NCBI GenBank assembly: GCA_003611805.1
Contig: RAYM01000046.1
Span: 1-46,761 of the forward strand
DNA length: 46,761 nucleotides
From: a bacterium 1xD42-87
Lineage (GTDB): Bacteria; Bacillota; Clostridia; Lachnospirales; Lachnospiraceae
Reading direction: 5' to 3'
Made by a program: the position numbers and the translations under genes
Shown: positions 26,011-34,661 of the stretch, one piece after another
How positions within the stretch are numbered: the stretch's first letter is position 1
Layout of the letters: the number at the start of each line of letters is the position of its first letter
Notes under the pieces: model-generated
Told to the model about the DNA's origin: nothing
The model's input: the letters and a program-made list of their open reading frames with translations, nothing else
Databases searched by the model: none

Positions 26011-26655
26011 TCATGCGATGCCGCAGGACTCATAACCTTCTTTCAGCTTCTCCAGCGCCCGTTTCTCAATTCTGGACACATAGCTTCTGGAAATGCCGAG
26101 TCTGTGACCGATCTCCCGCTGGGTGATCTCCTGTCCGCTCAAAAGACCGTAACGCATCAAAATAATTTCCCTCTCCCTGTCCGAGAGTCTGTCGGTGATC
26201 ATACCTTTCAGTCTGTGCAGCTTATCCTCCACTTCCATCCTGTCGATCACGTCCACCTGGTCCTGCTCAATCACGTCAAGCAGGCTGATTTCGTTGCCCT
26301 CCCTGTCCGTACCGATCGGTTCATACAAAGATACTTCCCGGGAAGTCTTCTTTTTCGCCCGGAGGAGCATCAAGAGCTCATTGTCTATACAGCGTGACGC
26401 ATAGGTACTGAGTTTCCCCTTCCCCGCATCAAAGGAATCTATCGCCTTAATCAATCCGATGGTGCCAATGGATATGAGATCTTCCATGTCCTCGTCCACG
26501 TTCTGGTATTTCTTGGCAATATGCGCCACCAGACGTAAATTCCGCTCCACCAGAATCCCTTTGGCCTCCCCGCGCTCTCTTTCGCTTCCTGTTTTAAGCT
26601 GCCCCAGATAAACTGCCTCATCCTTCGCAGAAAGTGGCTGGCTGAATGTTTTCAA
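26011..26655 (-). CDS. sigK: Sporulation sigma factor of the SigK type
   Basis: This 214-aa sigma-70 family protein has region 2 (RNLRLVAHIAKKY, EDLISIGTIGLIKAI) and region 4 with a helix-turn-helix (TQREIGHRLGISRSYVSRIE). The VSLYEPIGTDREGNEISLLD linker is typical of SigE/SigK proteins, and no long N-terminal pro-sequence is visible. The gene is uninterrupted, unlike the skin-split sigK of Bacillus subtilis and Clostridioides difficile. The start is a TTG at 26655 with GGAGG six bases upstream. SigK directs late mother-cell gene expression. SigE is the main alternative name. A sigma-A-like promoter lies 140 bp upstream. Confidence 0.85.
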   Translation of the reverse strand: MKTFSQPLSAKDEAVYLGQLKTGSERERGEAKGILVERNLRLVAHIAKKYQNVDEDMEDLISIGTIGLIKAIDSFDAGKGKLSTYASRCIDNELLMLLRAKKKTSREVSLYEPIGTDREGNEISLLDVIEQDQVDVIDRMEVEDKLHRLKGMITDRLSDREREIILMRYGLLSGQEITQREIGHRLGISRSYVSRIEKRALEKLKEGYESCGIA

Positions 26656-26793
26656 AAGGAGCCTCCAAAGTCCATTTACTCTATTCTATGACCTGGCGGC
26701 TTCCCAAGTGCCTTTCCATCTGTCCCAATTACAAATAGGCTTGTAACTATTCAATTTCTTCCCTAATCATTCTTGCTTTTCTATCTATTATAC

Positions 26794-26822
26794 ATTATAC
26801 AAGCATAACAGGGGAAATTCAA
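26794..26822 (-). promoter_or_regulatory. Promoter upstream of sigK
   Basis: TTGAAT (26822-26817), a 17-bp spacer and TATAAT (26799-26794) on the minus strand. Transcription would start near 26787, giving a leader of about 130 nt with no other obvious structure. This resembles a sigma-A promoter and not a mother-cell one. Confidence 0.65.
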
Positions 26823-26858
26823 TACCGTTCCCCCGTCTCGCCCTAAACTGTTCTCCGG

Positions 26859-28157
26859 CTAAAGCAAAAACGCCGCAAACACCGTATTGCTGACATCAAT
26901 CCCCCGCGGAGTAAGCCAGATCCGCCTGTCATCACGCTCCAAAAGTCCCTGCTCCACGAAAGATCCGATCTGTTTTCCGTAAACCTCGTCCACGCTTTTT
27001 CCAAAATACCGCCGAAACTCACCCAAATCCACTCCTTCCATCATCCGCAGGCCCAGGAACATAAATTCCTCCATCTGTTCCTGCACGGTGAGGGACTGCA
27101 CCCCGCACCTTCCCGTCTGACGCAGCATTTCCGCAAATGCCCTGTTCCACACTCCTTCATCTTTCATGCGTATCGCCGGGTCCGTCTCTGTTTCCGCGAT
27201 ATGAGCCGCACATTCCGCCTTAGTTCCTATGCCCTGCGCTGTCTGCCGCATCAAACTATACGCCGCCTCTCTCTGTCCATCAGTCTCCGGCTTCTCCAAA
27301 CAAACCGCATAGTCCGACGGCATGTCCGGGTTTTTCCACCTCACATTCCGTATCATGGAGGACGCTCCCAGACCGAATCCCACATAATCGCCCCTGCGCC
27401 AGTACACTTTGTTGTGGCGGCACTCACGTCCCTCTCTGGCATAATTGGAAATCTCGTAACGGTGAAAGCCAGCCTGTCCCAGAACCGTTCCTGTCAGTTC
27501 GTACATCTCCCGATCCTCGTCCTCGTCCGGAAAGGTATAAGACTTCTGGTTTACATAAAGCGGCGTCCCCTCCTCCAGAATCAGGCTGTATGCAGAAATA
27601 TGCTCGGGCGAGAGCGCCACGACCCGCTCCAGCGTTTTTCTGTACGAAGCTATACCCTGCCCCGGAAGCCCCGCCATCAGGTCAATATTGATATTGCCAA
27701 ATCCCGCCTTCCTCGCCATCTCATAAGTTTCCAAAAAATCACGGTAGTTATGTATTCTCCCGATGCGCGCCAGCTCCCCGTCATCCGTGGACTGCAGACC
27801 GATGCTGAGGCGATCAATGCCATATGTTATGTAATTTTTAAGTTTCTCCGCAGTCACCGTGCCGGGATTGCATTCTATCGTAATCTCCACATCCTCCGCC
27901 AGAGAAAATACATTTCTCACCTGCCACAGAATGCGTTCCGTCTCCCGCGCCGGGAGAAGGGACGGCGTACCCCCGCCAAGAAAGATGGAGACCACCCTGT
28001 GATCTCCATAAAATATCGACTGTTTTTCTATTTCCCGCAGCAACAAGTTTACATAACTCTCCATCTCCCCGTCACATGCCGGTCCGGAGAGGAAGTCGCA
28101 GTACAGACATTTGCGAACGCAGAACGGGATATGGATATAGATGCTCAGGTTTTTCAA
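26859..28157 (-). CDS. hemW: Heme chaperone HemW (radical SAM)
   Basis: The SAM cluster motif reads CVRKCLYCDF, with CxxxCxxC and Phe after the third Cys. HemW has Phe here where the true oxidase HemN has another Cys, so the call is HemW, a heme-binding chaperone, not coproporphyrinogen dehydrogenase. GGGTPS and IDLMAGLPGQ are the next radical SAM landmarks, and a HemN C-terminal domain follows. I favour a TTG start at 28157 because GGAGG lies five bases before it; an ATG at 28169 would overlap that site and give 436 aa. It is 15-27 bp after the second PIN toxin gene and so is probably in its transcript. Confidence 0.9.
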   Translation of the reverse strand: MKNLSIYIHIPFCVRKCLYCDFLSGPACDGEMESYVNLLLREIEKQSIFYGDHRVVSIFLGGGTPSLLPARETERILWQVRNVFSLAEDVEITIECNPGTVTAEKLKNYITYGIDRLSIGLQSTDDGELARIGRIHNYRDFLETYEMARKAGFGNINIDLMAGLPGQGIASYRKTLERVVALSPEHISAYSLILEEGTPLYVNQKSYTFPDEDEDREMYELTGTVLGQAGFHRYEISNYAREGRECRHNKVYWRRGDYVGFGLGASSMIRNVRWKNPDMPSDYAVCLEKPETDGQREAAYSLMRQTAQGIGTKAECAAHIAETETDPAIRMKDEGVWNRAFAEMLRQTGRCGVQSLTVQEQMEEFMFLGLRMMEGVDLGEFRRYFGKSVDEVYGKQIGSFVEQGLLERDDRRIWLTPRGIDVSNTVFAAFLL

Positions 28158-28184
28158 CTTGTCCTCCATTCCGAAACATTCTGC

Positions 28185-28589
28185 CTATACTGAAATAATA
28201 AACTGCTCATTATAATATGGAATTAACGAATCATGTGTCAGAAACATTAAATGTTCTGCTTTCGCCTGCGCCACCATTATTCTGTCAAACGGATCCTTAT
28301 GTGAAGGCGCATTTCCCGGACGTCTTAATGTTTCCAATGCTGAGACATGCCTATTAAACACAGGAAGCACAAGATATCCATTTTCTTCACACCCTCTCTC
28401 CAAAAGGCTGCCATTTATGCGTATCCTGTCCGGGTGCAGCATATGCTTAATTGCAATTTCCCAGACAGAGGCTGTGCTGTAAAATATTTCATTTTCCTTA
28501 TCAAGAATGATTTCCTTCGCCCTTTCCGGCAATTTAGAATCATTCATCACTGCCCAAATAGCGATATGCGTATCGATCAATATTTTCAT
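28185..28589 (-). CDS. vapC: VapC-like PIN-domain toxin
   Basis: This 134-aa protein starts MKILIDTHIAIWAV (Asp6), has SVWEIAIKH in the middle, and ends with KDPFDRIMVAQA and LTHD, the conserved acidic residues of VapC-type PIN ribonucleases. It follows its small partner gene by 5 bp. The pair lies between lepA and hemW, two genes that are neighbours in many Firmicutes. It belongs to a different PIN subgroup from the toxin at 14382. Target RNA unknown. Confidence 0.88.
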   Translation of the reverse strand: MKILIDTHIAIWAVMNDSKLPERAKEIILDKENEIFYSTASVWEIAIKHMLHPDRIRINGSLLERGCEENGYLVLPVFNRHVSALETLRRPGNAPSHKDPFDRIMVAQAKAEHLMFLTHDSLIPYYNEQFIISV

Positions 28590-28594
28590 CTGCG

Positions 28595-28843
28595 CTATAC
28601 TCCAAACATTTCGGCTATTTCATCATTACAATCATCTATATCATAATCTGCATCTATAAGATCCTGCCCTTCCAAACTGCCTATTCTGCGAGTCCTGCTT
28701 TCCATCATAGCCATTCCACTGAGATTCTCTTCACCGATTTCTTTCGGCTTCATAAACCGCTGTATCATATCAAGCAAAAACTGCAAATTATCCTCCGATA
28801 AGCCGTTAAGGGACTGTATTACCTGACTCTGCAATGTTGACAT
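28595..28843 (-). CDS. Antitoxin partner of VapC
   Basis: The start is placed at the ATG at 28843 because AGGTGG lies eight bases upstream; a GTG at 28855 would add four residues and overlap that site. The 82-aa product begins with two helices (SQVIQSLNGLSEDNLQFLLD) and ends with a very acidic tail (DADYDIDDCNDEIAEMFGV). The helical start resembles that of the antitoxin at 14788. No promoter is seen in the 38 bp after lepA, so it is probably read from the lepA transcript. Confidence 0.75.
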   Translation of the reverse strand: MSTLQSQVIQSLNGLSEDNLQFLLDMIQRFMKPKEIGEENLSGMAMMESRTRRIGSLEGQDLIDADYDIDDCNDEIAEMFGV

Positions 28844-28881
28844 ATTAATTACCACCTTTCCTCGTTTCTTTGTCCCGCCTC

Positions 28882-30687
28882 CTAGTTGTCATCCAGCTTC
28901 AGCACACTCATAAAGGCGCTCTGGGGAATCTCCACATTGCCCACCTGGCGCATGCGCTTCTTGCCCTCTTTCTGCTTTTCGAGCAGCTTCTTTTTCCGGG
29001 TGATATCACCGCCGTAACACTTGGCAAGAACGTCCTTGCGCATCGCTTTGACCGTCTCCCTGGCGATGATCTTGCCGCCAACCGCCGCCTGAATGGGAAT
29101 CTCGAAAAGGTGTCTCGGAATCTCGTCCTTGAGCTTCTCACACATCTTCCTGCCCCGCTCATAGGCACTGTCAGCATGAACAATGAAGGAGAGCGCGTCC
29201 ACCTCGTCGTGGTTGATCAGAATATCCAGCTTCACCAGTTTCGACTGCTCGTACCCCTTTAACTCATAGTCAAAAGAAGCGTATCCTCTCGAACGGGATT
29301 TCAGCGCATCGAAAAAGTCGTAAATAATCTCATTCAACGGCAGCTCGTATTTTAACAGCGCCCGGGACGACTCAATGTACTCGGTACTGACGTACCTTCC
29401 CCGCCGCTCCTGACAGAGCTGCATGATCGGACCGATAAACTCCGTCGTCACCATAATCTCCGCGCTGACCACCGGCTCTTCCATATAGTCAATCTCGGAT
29501 GGGTCGGGCAGATTGGAGGGATTGGTCAGCTCGATCATCTCTCCGTTTGTCTTATATACCCTGTAAATAACGCCCGGCGCAGTGGTCACCAAGTCCAGAT
29601 TGTACTCCCGCTCCAGACGCTCCTGTATGATCTCCAAATGAAGCAGCCCAAGAAAACCGCAGCGGAACCCGAAGCCCAGCGCAATGGAAGTCTCCGGCTC
29701 GTAGTTTAGCGAGGCGTCGTTGAGTTTCAGCTTCTCCAGCGCGTCCCGCAGATCCGGGTATTTCGCCCCGTCCGCCGGGTACATGCCGCAGTATACCATG
29801 GAGTTTACCTTCTTGTAACCGGGAAGCGGCTCTGCACAGGGATTGTCCACATCCGTCACCGTATCTCCCACGGCGGTGTCCTTCACGTTCTTGATGGAGG
29901 CGGTGAGATACCCCACCATCCCCGCCGTCAGCTCGTCGCAGGGAATGAACTGACCCGCGCCGAAATACCCGGCTTCCACCACCTCCGCGGTGGCTCCCGT
30001 CGCCATCATCCTGATCTTCGTACCCTTTCTGACCCTGCCCTCTTTGATGCGGCAGAACACGATCACGCCCTTGTAGGAATCATACACGGAATCAAAGATC
30101 AATGCCTGCAGCGGATTGTCGGGGCTGCCGCCGGGCGCGGGAATTTTCTCCACAATCGCCTCAAGCACATCCCCGATGCCGATGCCGTTCTTCGCGGAAA
30201 TAAGAGGTGCATCCTGCGCCTCGATGCCGATCACATCTTCGATCTCATTCTTTACGCGCTCCGGGTCCGCGCTCGGCAGATCGATCTTATTGATCACGGG
30301 AAACACGTCCAGATCGTGATCCAAAGCCAGATATACATTCGCCAGCGTCTGCGCCTCGATGCCCTGCGCCGCGTCCACAACGAGGATCGCCCCGTCACAT
30401 GCCGCGAGGGAACGGCTCACTTCATAATTAAAATCCACATGCCCGGGCGTATCGATCAGGTTGAAAATATACTCGTTCCCGTCTTTCGCCTGATAGATGA
30501 TGCGCACGGTCTGGGCTTTGATGGTGATGCCCCTCTCCCGCTCCAGCTCCATATTATCCAGTATCTGCGCCTGCATCTCACGGCTGGTCAGAAGCCCGGT
30601 CTGCTCGATGATCCGATCTGCCAGCGTGGACTTTCCGTGGTCGATGTGGGCGACGATACAAAAATTTCTGATTTTACTCTGGTCCAT
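28882..30687 (-). CDS. lepA: Elongation factor 4 (LepA)
   Basis: This 601-aa translational GTPase has AHIDHGKST (G1), RGITI (G2), DTPGHVDF (G3) and NKIDLPSA (G4). The C-terminal LepA-specific domain includes [20 protein letters not shown], which inserts into the ribosome. The start is set at 30687 (MDQSKIRNF) because GGAGG precedes it; an earlier ATG at 30699 overlaps that site. LepA acts on stalled or misassembling ribosomes. It has its own promoter just downstream of spoIIP. Confidence 0.97.
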   Translation of the reverse strand: MDQSKIRNFCIVAHIDHGKSTLADRIIEQTGLLTSREMQAQILDNMELERERGITIKAQTVRIIYQAKDGNEYIFNLIDTPGHVDFNYEVSRSLAACDGAILVVDAAQGIEAQTLANVYLALDHDLDVFPVINKIDLPSADPERVKNEIEDVIGIEAQDAPLISAKNGIGIGDVLEAIVEKIPAPGGSPDNPLQALIFDSVYDSYKGVIVFCRIKEGRVRKGTKIRMMATGATAEVVEAGYFGAGQFIPCDELTAGMVGYLTASIKNVKDTAVGDTVTDVDNPCAEPLPGYKKVNSMVYCGMYPADGAKYPDLRDALEKLKLNDASLNYEPETSIALGFGFRCGFLGLLHLEIIQERLEREYNLDLVTTAPGVIYRVYKTNGEMIELTNPSNLPDPSEIDYMEEPVVSAEIMVTTEFIGPIMQLCQERRGRYVSTEYIESSRALLKYELPLNEIIYDFFDALKSRSRGYASFDYELKGYEQSKLVKLDILINHDEVDALSFIVHADSAYERGRKMCEKLKDEIPRHLFEIPIQAAVGGKIIARETVKAMRKDVLAKCYGGDITRKKKLLEKQKEGKKRMRQVGNVEIPQSAFMSVLKLDDN

Positions 30688-30714
30688 AACTTCCTCCATT
30701 CTTTACTTGGAGAA

Positions 30715-30743
30715 AGTATATCAAATTGTCCGCGGAATGTCCA
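30715..30743 (-). promoter_or_regulatory. Promoter of lepA
   Basis: TGGACA (30743-30738), a 17-bp spacer and TATACT (30720-30715) on the minus strand, about 28 bp upstream of the lepA start. It lets lepA and the following genes be expressed in growing cells independently of spoIIP. Confidence 0.65.
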
Positions 30744-30745
30744 CA

Positions 30746-32065
30746 TCAATCCCCCTCAGACACCTCCTCCCCGGTCTCTTCTCCCCGCTCCGGCTCCCTG
30801 CCGGAAAAAACCAGGTCAAGCACATGCGCCAAAACATCACACGCGTTATGTATTTCTTCCTCCGTATTGTTCTGCGCGCCAAGTTCGATCAGCAGGGATT
30901 TTGGGCAAAGATGCATATTGTAACGGTACGCCTTCAGATAGATTCTGCGTGCAATTCCGGGATAATACTCGTTACACGCCGCCTGCATCTGGAAGGACAA
31001 CGCCAGATTGTCCTCCAGATAAGGATTCTCCAGCTGCGCAATCGCCCCTTTTTTCGTCCGGCACAGACCGTTAAAAAACATAAACTGCGCGGTGGGATGC
31101 CCCTGCAGTTCCATGACGAGACGCCTGTCCTCCGGCATTTCATCCCTGTGCAGGTCGATTACCACCTCGATGGAAGGATTATCCCGTAAAATTGCCTCAA
31201 TTGAAGGCAGGGAGTTGTTGTAGGCATAAGACCTGTCCTCATCGTAGCATCCTGTGTCATGTATCACATTGTACCCGTAATTCTCCCGCAGAAGCTCTGC
31301 CAGATATTCTCCCGCCCCCAGAATTCCGCTGTTCACATCATCCGGCACGGAATCCACAAACGCTTCTTTGGAATGTGTGTGATAAATCAGAATCTGGGGT
31401 GCGTCCGCATCCCCCCGGATCCGCATATCCTTTTCCAGAAGTGTTCCGGTCCGCAGAAGCTCCTCCCCCGCAACGGTAGTGCTGTCCACTGCATAAAAAG
31501 CCTTGACCAGCGCTTCGTAGGAAGACAGTTCCTCCCATTGGTAGCGGTAGCTCTTTTCCTCCATGCAGACAAACGACCGTTCTTCCTGCGTATCGTCAGC
31601 CGGCTCTTCCTCCTCCTGCTGCTCCGCAGATAAATAACGCTCGTTTTCCTCTAAAAACGCCGATTCCATATTCTTTTCCAGATGCATGGCGTCATCGCCG
31701 TACTCCAACGCCTCCTCCGGCAGTCCCCTGCGGTCCTCGTCGCTTCCCTCCGGCAGAAGAAGGATGGCGTAATCACTCTCCGTCACGCCATCCGACCCGT
31801 TCTCCAGCGCATAGAGCAGCCCTGGATACGGAAAAAGCAGTGCGTCTCTCCAAAAGTCACTGCCCGCGGCGTGACCGTCTGCCTCGCTCATCCTGCGGAT
31901 TCCGGGCAGATAAGGTTCCATCACCAGCTCCTCAGCAATCCCCTGCAGGGCAGAAACTTCCGTCTTTTTCTCCCTCTCCCGCAAAAGCTCCACGCATCCG
32001 AATCCGAGAGTAATGATAACAACCGCTATTAAAATAAGCTTCAACCACTTTCTATTCATGTACAT
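30746..32065 (-). CDS. spoIIP: Stage II sporulation protein P
   Basis: This 439-aa protein has one N-terminal membrane helix (residues 8-27), a variable acidic middle region to about 215, and a C-terminal amidase/endopeptidase domain. Zinc-site landmarks are LIYHTHSKEAF and VIDLHRDE, and LLIELGAQNNTEEE contains the catalytic Glu. SpoIIP cuts septal peptidoglycan with SpoIID and SpoIIM during engulfment. It lies 48 bp after gpr, the usual order. Two close ATG codons (32065, 32059) are possible starts and neither has a strong ribosome site. Confidence 0.93.
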   Translation of the reverse strand: MYMNRKWLKLILIAVVIITLGFGCVELLREREKKTEVSALQGIAEELVMEPYLPGIRRMSEADGHAAGSDFWRDALLFPYPGLLYALENGSDGVTESDYAILLLPEGSDEDRRGLPEEALEYGDDAMHLEKNMESAFLEENERYLSAEQQEEEEPADDTQEERSFVCMEEKSYRYQWEELSSYEALVKAFYAVDSTTVAGEELLRTGTLLEKDMRIRGDADAPQILIYHTHSKEAFVDSVPDDVNSGILGAGEYLAELLRENYGYNVIHDTGCYDEDRSYAYNNSLPSIEAILRDNPSIEVVIDLHRDEMPEDRRLVMELQGHPTAQFMFFNGLCRTKKGAIAQLENPYLEDNLALSFQMQAACNEYYPGIARRIYLKAYRYNMHLCPKSLLIELGAQNNTEEEIHNACDVLAHVLDLVFSGREPERGEETGEEVSEGD

Positions 32066-32113
32066 ACTAAAGATATATGCACCTCGAATAGAACTTCATG
32101 CCAACACTTCCTG

Positions 32114-32980
32114 TCAGAGATTCAGCGCGCCGTTAATCCCGTCACAGATAATATGACTGATCTGGCGGATCTGCTGATCCACATCCTTTGTGGTCACATA
32201 CATATTATTCAGTTCTTTGAGGGTAACAGGTCTCTCCCCCATGGCGTCCCCCACGATTGTAGCCGCATCCACCACAGTCGGCACCCCGAGCGCAAGCACC
32301 GGAATGTGAAGTGTCTCCTCCGTGATGGCGTTTCGGTGGTTCCCCACACCGGAGCCGGGATGAATGCCCGTGTTCGTGATCTGGATGGTACGGTTTAAGC
32401 GTTTGGTGGAACGTGCCGCCAGCGCGTCGATCGCAATCACCATATCCGGCTTTGTCTCCCCGATCACCCCCTTGATGATCTCCGCGGACTCCATACCCGT
32501 CTTCGCCATAACGCCCGGCGCCAGACTGCTCACCAGATGCATCTTCGTCCGATTGTAAGCCACTTTTCCATACTCCATCACAATATGCCGGTTGACAAAG
32601 AGATTATCCACCACATTTGGTCCGAGGGAATCCGCCGTGACTTCCCTGTTTCCAAGCCCTACCACCAGAATCGACTGCTCCTTGTCAGGATTCGGCAGAA
32701 TCCCCCGAAGCTGCTCTGCCAGAATGCGCGATATTTCCTGATGGTAGTCCTCCTCCGGCTCCGTCATGGCGGGCGCTTCCAGCGTAATATAGGTGCCCAT
32801 GGGTTTCCCAAGCGCCTTCGCGCCGTTTTTCGTCTCTATAACCACCCGGGTGATATGCACGTCGCTCTCCTCGTCATAGTGCTCTTCCACTTCCACTCCA
32901 TGAAGCCCGGACTCCTTTTCCCCAATGCCTTCTCTGGCTTCCAACGCCAAGTCCGTCCTGACATTTGACCAGCTATCCAT
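32114..32980 (-). CDS. gpr: Germination protease GPR
   Basis: This protein degrades small acid-soluble spore proteins at germination. Landmarks are VRTDLALEARE near the N-terminus, VVGLGNREVTADSLGP and TKPDMVIAIDALAARS. GPR is made as a zymogen and trims itself. The start is uncertain: the ATG at 32980 (MDSWSNVRTD) fits the usual family N-terminus and has GGAA six bases upstream, while ATG codons at 32992 and 33025 and a TTG at 33037 extend it by up to 19 residues. It is divergent from rpsT, as in Bacillus. Confidence 0.93.
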   Translation of the reverse strand: MDSWSNVRTDLALEAREGIGEKESGLHGVEVEEHYDEESDVHITRVVIETKNGAKALGKPMGTYITLEAPAMTEPEEDYHQEISRILAEQLRGILPNPDKEQSILVVGLGNREVTADSLGPNVVDNLFVNRHIVMEYGKVAYNRTKMHLVSSLAPGVMAKTGMESAEIIKGVIGETKPDMVIAIDALAARSTKRLNRTIQITNTGIHPGSGVGNHRNAITEETLHIPVLALGVPTVVDAATIVGDAMGERPVTLKELNNMYVTTKDVDQQIRQISHIICDGINGALNL

Positions 32981-33159
32981 AGCAATTTCCATTCCTTTCC
33001 GTCTTGACAAGCCTGTCGCAATCATCTTAACTCGCAAGCCTGCGCTTTCAGCGCTTTATGTCCGATCTCACAGGACGCCTGCTCTGTTATATTTTATGCG
33101 CCATTTTCCCGCCTGCCCATTTTGTTTTCTATTTTTTGCAAAAATAAACAAAATATGTA

Positions 33160-33188
33160 TTGACATCCCCATTTCCATAATCTAAAAT
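33160..33188 (+). promoter_or_regulatory. Promoter of rpsT
   Basis: TTGACA (33160-33165), a 17-bp spacer and TAAAAT (33183-33188), an almost perfect sigma-A promoter. The transcript would start near 33195 with a leader of about 100 nt before the S20 start. Confidence 0.8.
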
Positions 33189-33293
33189 AAAATGCGTGTG
33201 TTTCTATTAAGACGTCCGTGTCCGGCTTTAATGAGACACGTCCCTATAAGCAGTAAGAAGAAAAAGCGTAAATGTTTTGAAATGGAGGATGTT

Positions 33294-33557
33294 ATGGCTA
33301 ATATCAAATCTGCAAAAAAGAGAATTCTGGTAAACAAGACGAAAGCTGAAAGAAACAAATCCATCAAGTCCGGCGTTAAGACAGCGATCAAGAAAGTGTA
33401 CGCTGCCATCGAGGCGAAGGATAAGGCTGCCGCACAGAGCGCGCTGCTTGCCGCAACTTCCGCGATCGACAAGGCTACCAAGAAAGGCGTATACCACAAG
33501 AATACTTCTGCCAGAAAAGTTTCCCGCATGACCCTTGCAGTGAACAAGATGGCGTAG
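33294..33557 (+). CDS. rpsT: Ribosomal protein S20
   Basis: The 87-aa product begins MANIKSAKKRILVNKTKAER and is Lys/Ala-rich, as in S20, a primary 16S rRNA binding protein of the small subunit. The start at 33294 is fixed by GGAGG at 33284-33288; a longer frame from 33192 would include the leader. It is one of two plus-strand genes and is followed by a terminator hairpin. Divergent rpsT-gpr is a conserved arrangement in Firmicutes. Confidence 0.97.
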   Translation: MANIKSAKKRILVNKTKAERNKSIKSGVKTAIKKVYAAIEAKDKAAAQSALLAATSAIDKATKKGVYHKNTSARKVSRMTLAVNKMA

Positions 33558-33595
33558 GGAGCGCGGTACGATCTTATTATGATATGACGTTATGT

Positions 33596-33621
33596 GAGGC
33601 GGATGCTTTTGCACCCGCCTC
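33596..33621 (+). terminator. Terminator of rpsT
   Basis: GAGGCGG-ATGC and GCAC-CCGCCTC form a 7+3 bp stem with one mismatch and a TTTT loop, followed by TTGTT, 38 bp after the rpsT stop. Confidence 0.7.
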
Positions 33622-33683
33622 TTGTTCATGCGCAGACCCGCATATGGAAGTTTGCTGTTTCGCAGCATGCGGGCCGCGCGGCG

Positions 33684-33710
33684 AGCAGGGGAAGAGGAAT
33701 CTTCCCTGCT
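33684..33710 (-). terminator. Hairpin at the end of the sugar operon
   Basis: An 11-bp stem with one bulged G and a four-base loop (AGCAGGGGAAGA against TCTTCCCTGCT) lies 12 bp past the last gene of the sugar operon. No T-run follows on the minus strand, so it may protect the 3' end and not terminate on its own. Confidence 0.5.
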
Positions 33711-33722
33711 TGATCGCACCTC

Positions 33723-34640
33723 TCATACAAACTGCTCTAAATACCGCTTAGACTGCGACAAAGATTTCCTGACTTTTTCCCTGCTGCCCTCAAAGGCTCT
33801 GTCCTCCACTTCAATACACGCATATCCGTCATACCCGATATCCGTAAGCGCCGACACAAACGCCCCCCAGTCTATATCGCCAAGACCCGGTATCTTCGGC
33901 TGCATAAAGTCCAGTGGATAGGCCATGATTCCACACGCCGCCAGCTTATCTTTCCTTATTTTAATGTCCTTAAAATGAACGTGAAACAGCTTATCCCTGA
34001 ATTCATAAATCGGCTGAATATAATCCATGCCCTGCCAGACAAAATGACTGGGATCATAATTTAATCCAAAATGATCGCTTTCTATCCGCCCAAACAGTTC
34101 TCTCCAGATCACCGGCGTGGTCATCAGGTTCTGCCCGCCCGGCCACTGGTCAGCCCCAAATAGCATAGGACAGTTTTCTATCCCTATTTTAACCCGATTT
34201 TCCTCCGCATACTTTATGATGTCCGGCCAAACCTCATCAAACAGCGCCAGATTCTCCTCTATGGTTTTATGCTGATCCCTCCCGATAAACGTCGTGGTCA
34301 TATAAATTTCCAGAAGAGCAGACGCCCTGATGACTTTTTTCAGATGGCAGATATTTTCCTTTCGCTTTTTCAAATCTCCATCCATGGTATTGGGATAATA
34401 GGCAAGGGCGGATATCTCGATATTTCTCTCCTTCGCATAGGAAAGTATATGTTTCCTGTACGACTCATCCTCTATCACGCGCCCCACATCAATATGGGAC
34501 ACCCCCGCATAGCGCCGCTCAGCGCCGCCCGCCGGCCAACACGCCGCCTCCACGCACGCAAATCCGAGCGCGGACGCGGTGTCTATCATTTCTTCATATG
34601 TATAATCTTCCAGAATAGAAGTAATAAATCCTATTTTCAT
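33723..34640 (-). CDS. TIM-barrel sugar isomerase/epimerase (first)
   Basis: This 305-aa protein is of the xylose-isomerase-like TIM barrel superfamily (AP endonuclease 2 fold). Likely metal ligands are Glu in KIGIENCP, Asp and His in NYDPSHF, His in HVHFKD and Glu in CIEVED. The start at 34640 is chosen because GGAGG lies just upstream; the ATG at 34652 overlaps it. It is the last gene of a sugar operon and lies 21 bp after the dehydrogenase. Such proteins often act on keto-sugars or inositol intermediates. The exact substrate cannot be named. Confidence 0.85.
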   Translation of the reverse strand: MKIGFITSILEDYTYEEMIDTASALGFACVEAACWPAGGAERRYAGVSHIDVGRVIEDESYRKHILSYAKERNIEISALAYYPNTMDGDLKKRKENICHLKKVIRASALLEIYMTTTFIGRDQHKTIEENLALFDEVWPDIIKYAEENRVKIGIENCPMLFGADQWPGGQNLMTTPVIWRELFGRIESDHFGLNYDPSHFVWQGMDYIQPIYEFRDKLFHVHFKDIKIRKDKLAACGIMAYPLDFMQPKIPGLGDIDWGAFVSALTDIGYDGYACIEVEDRAFEGSREKVRKSLSQSKRYLEQFV

Positions 34641-34661
34641 ATACGCCTCCATGTTCAGGTC

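Noticed and set aside
26859..28169. Calling this gene hemN (oxygen-independent coproporphyrinogen oxidase)
   Set aside because: The residue after the third cluster Cys is Asp-Phe and the fourth Cys of true HemN is absent, which fits HemW.
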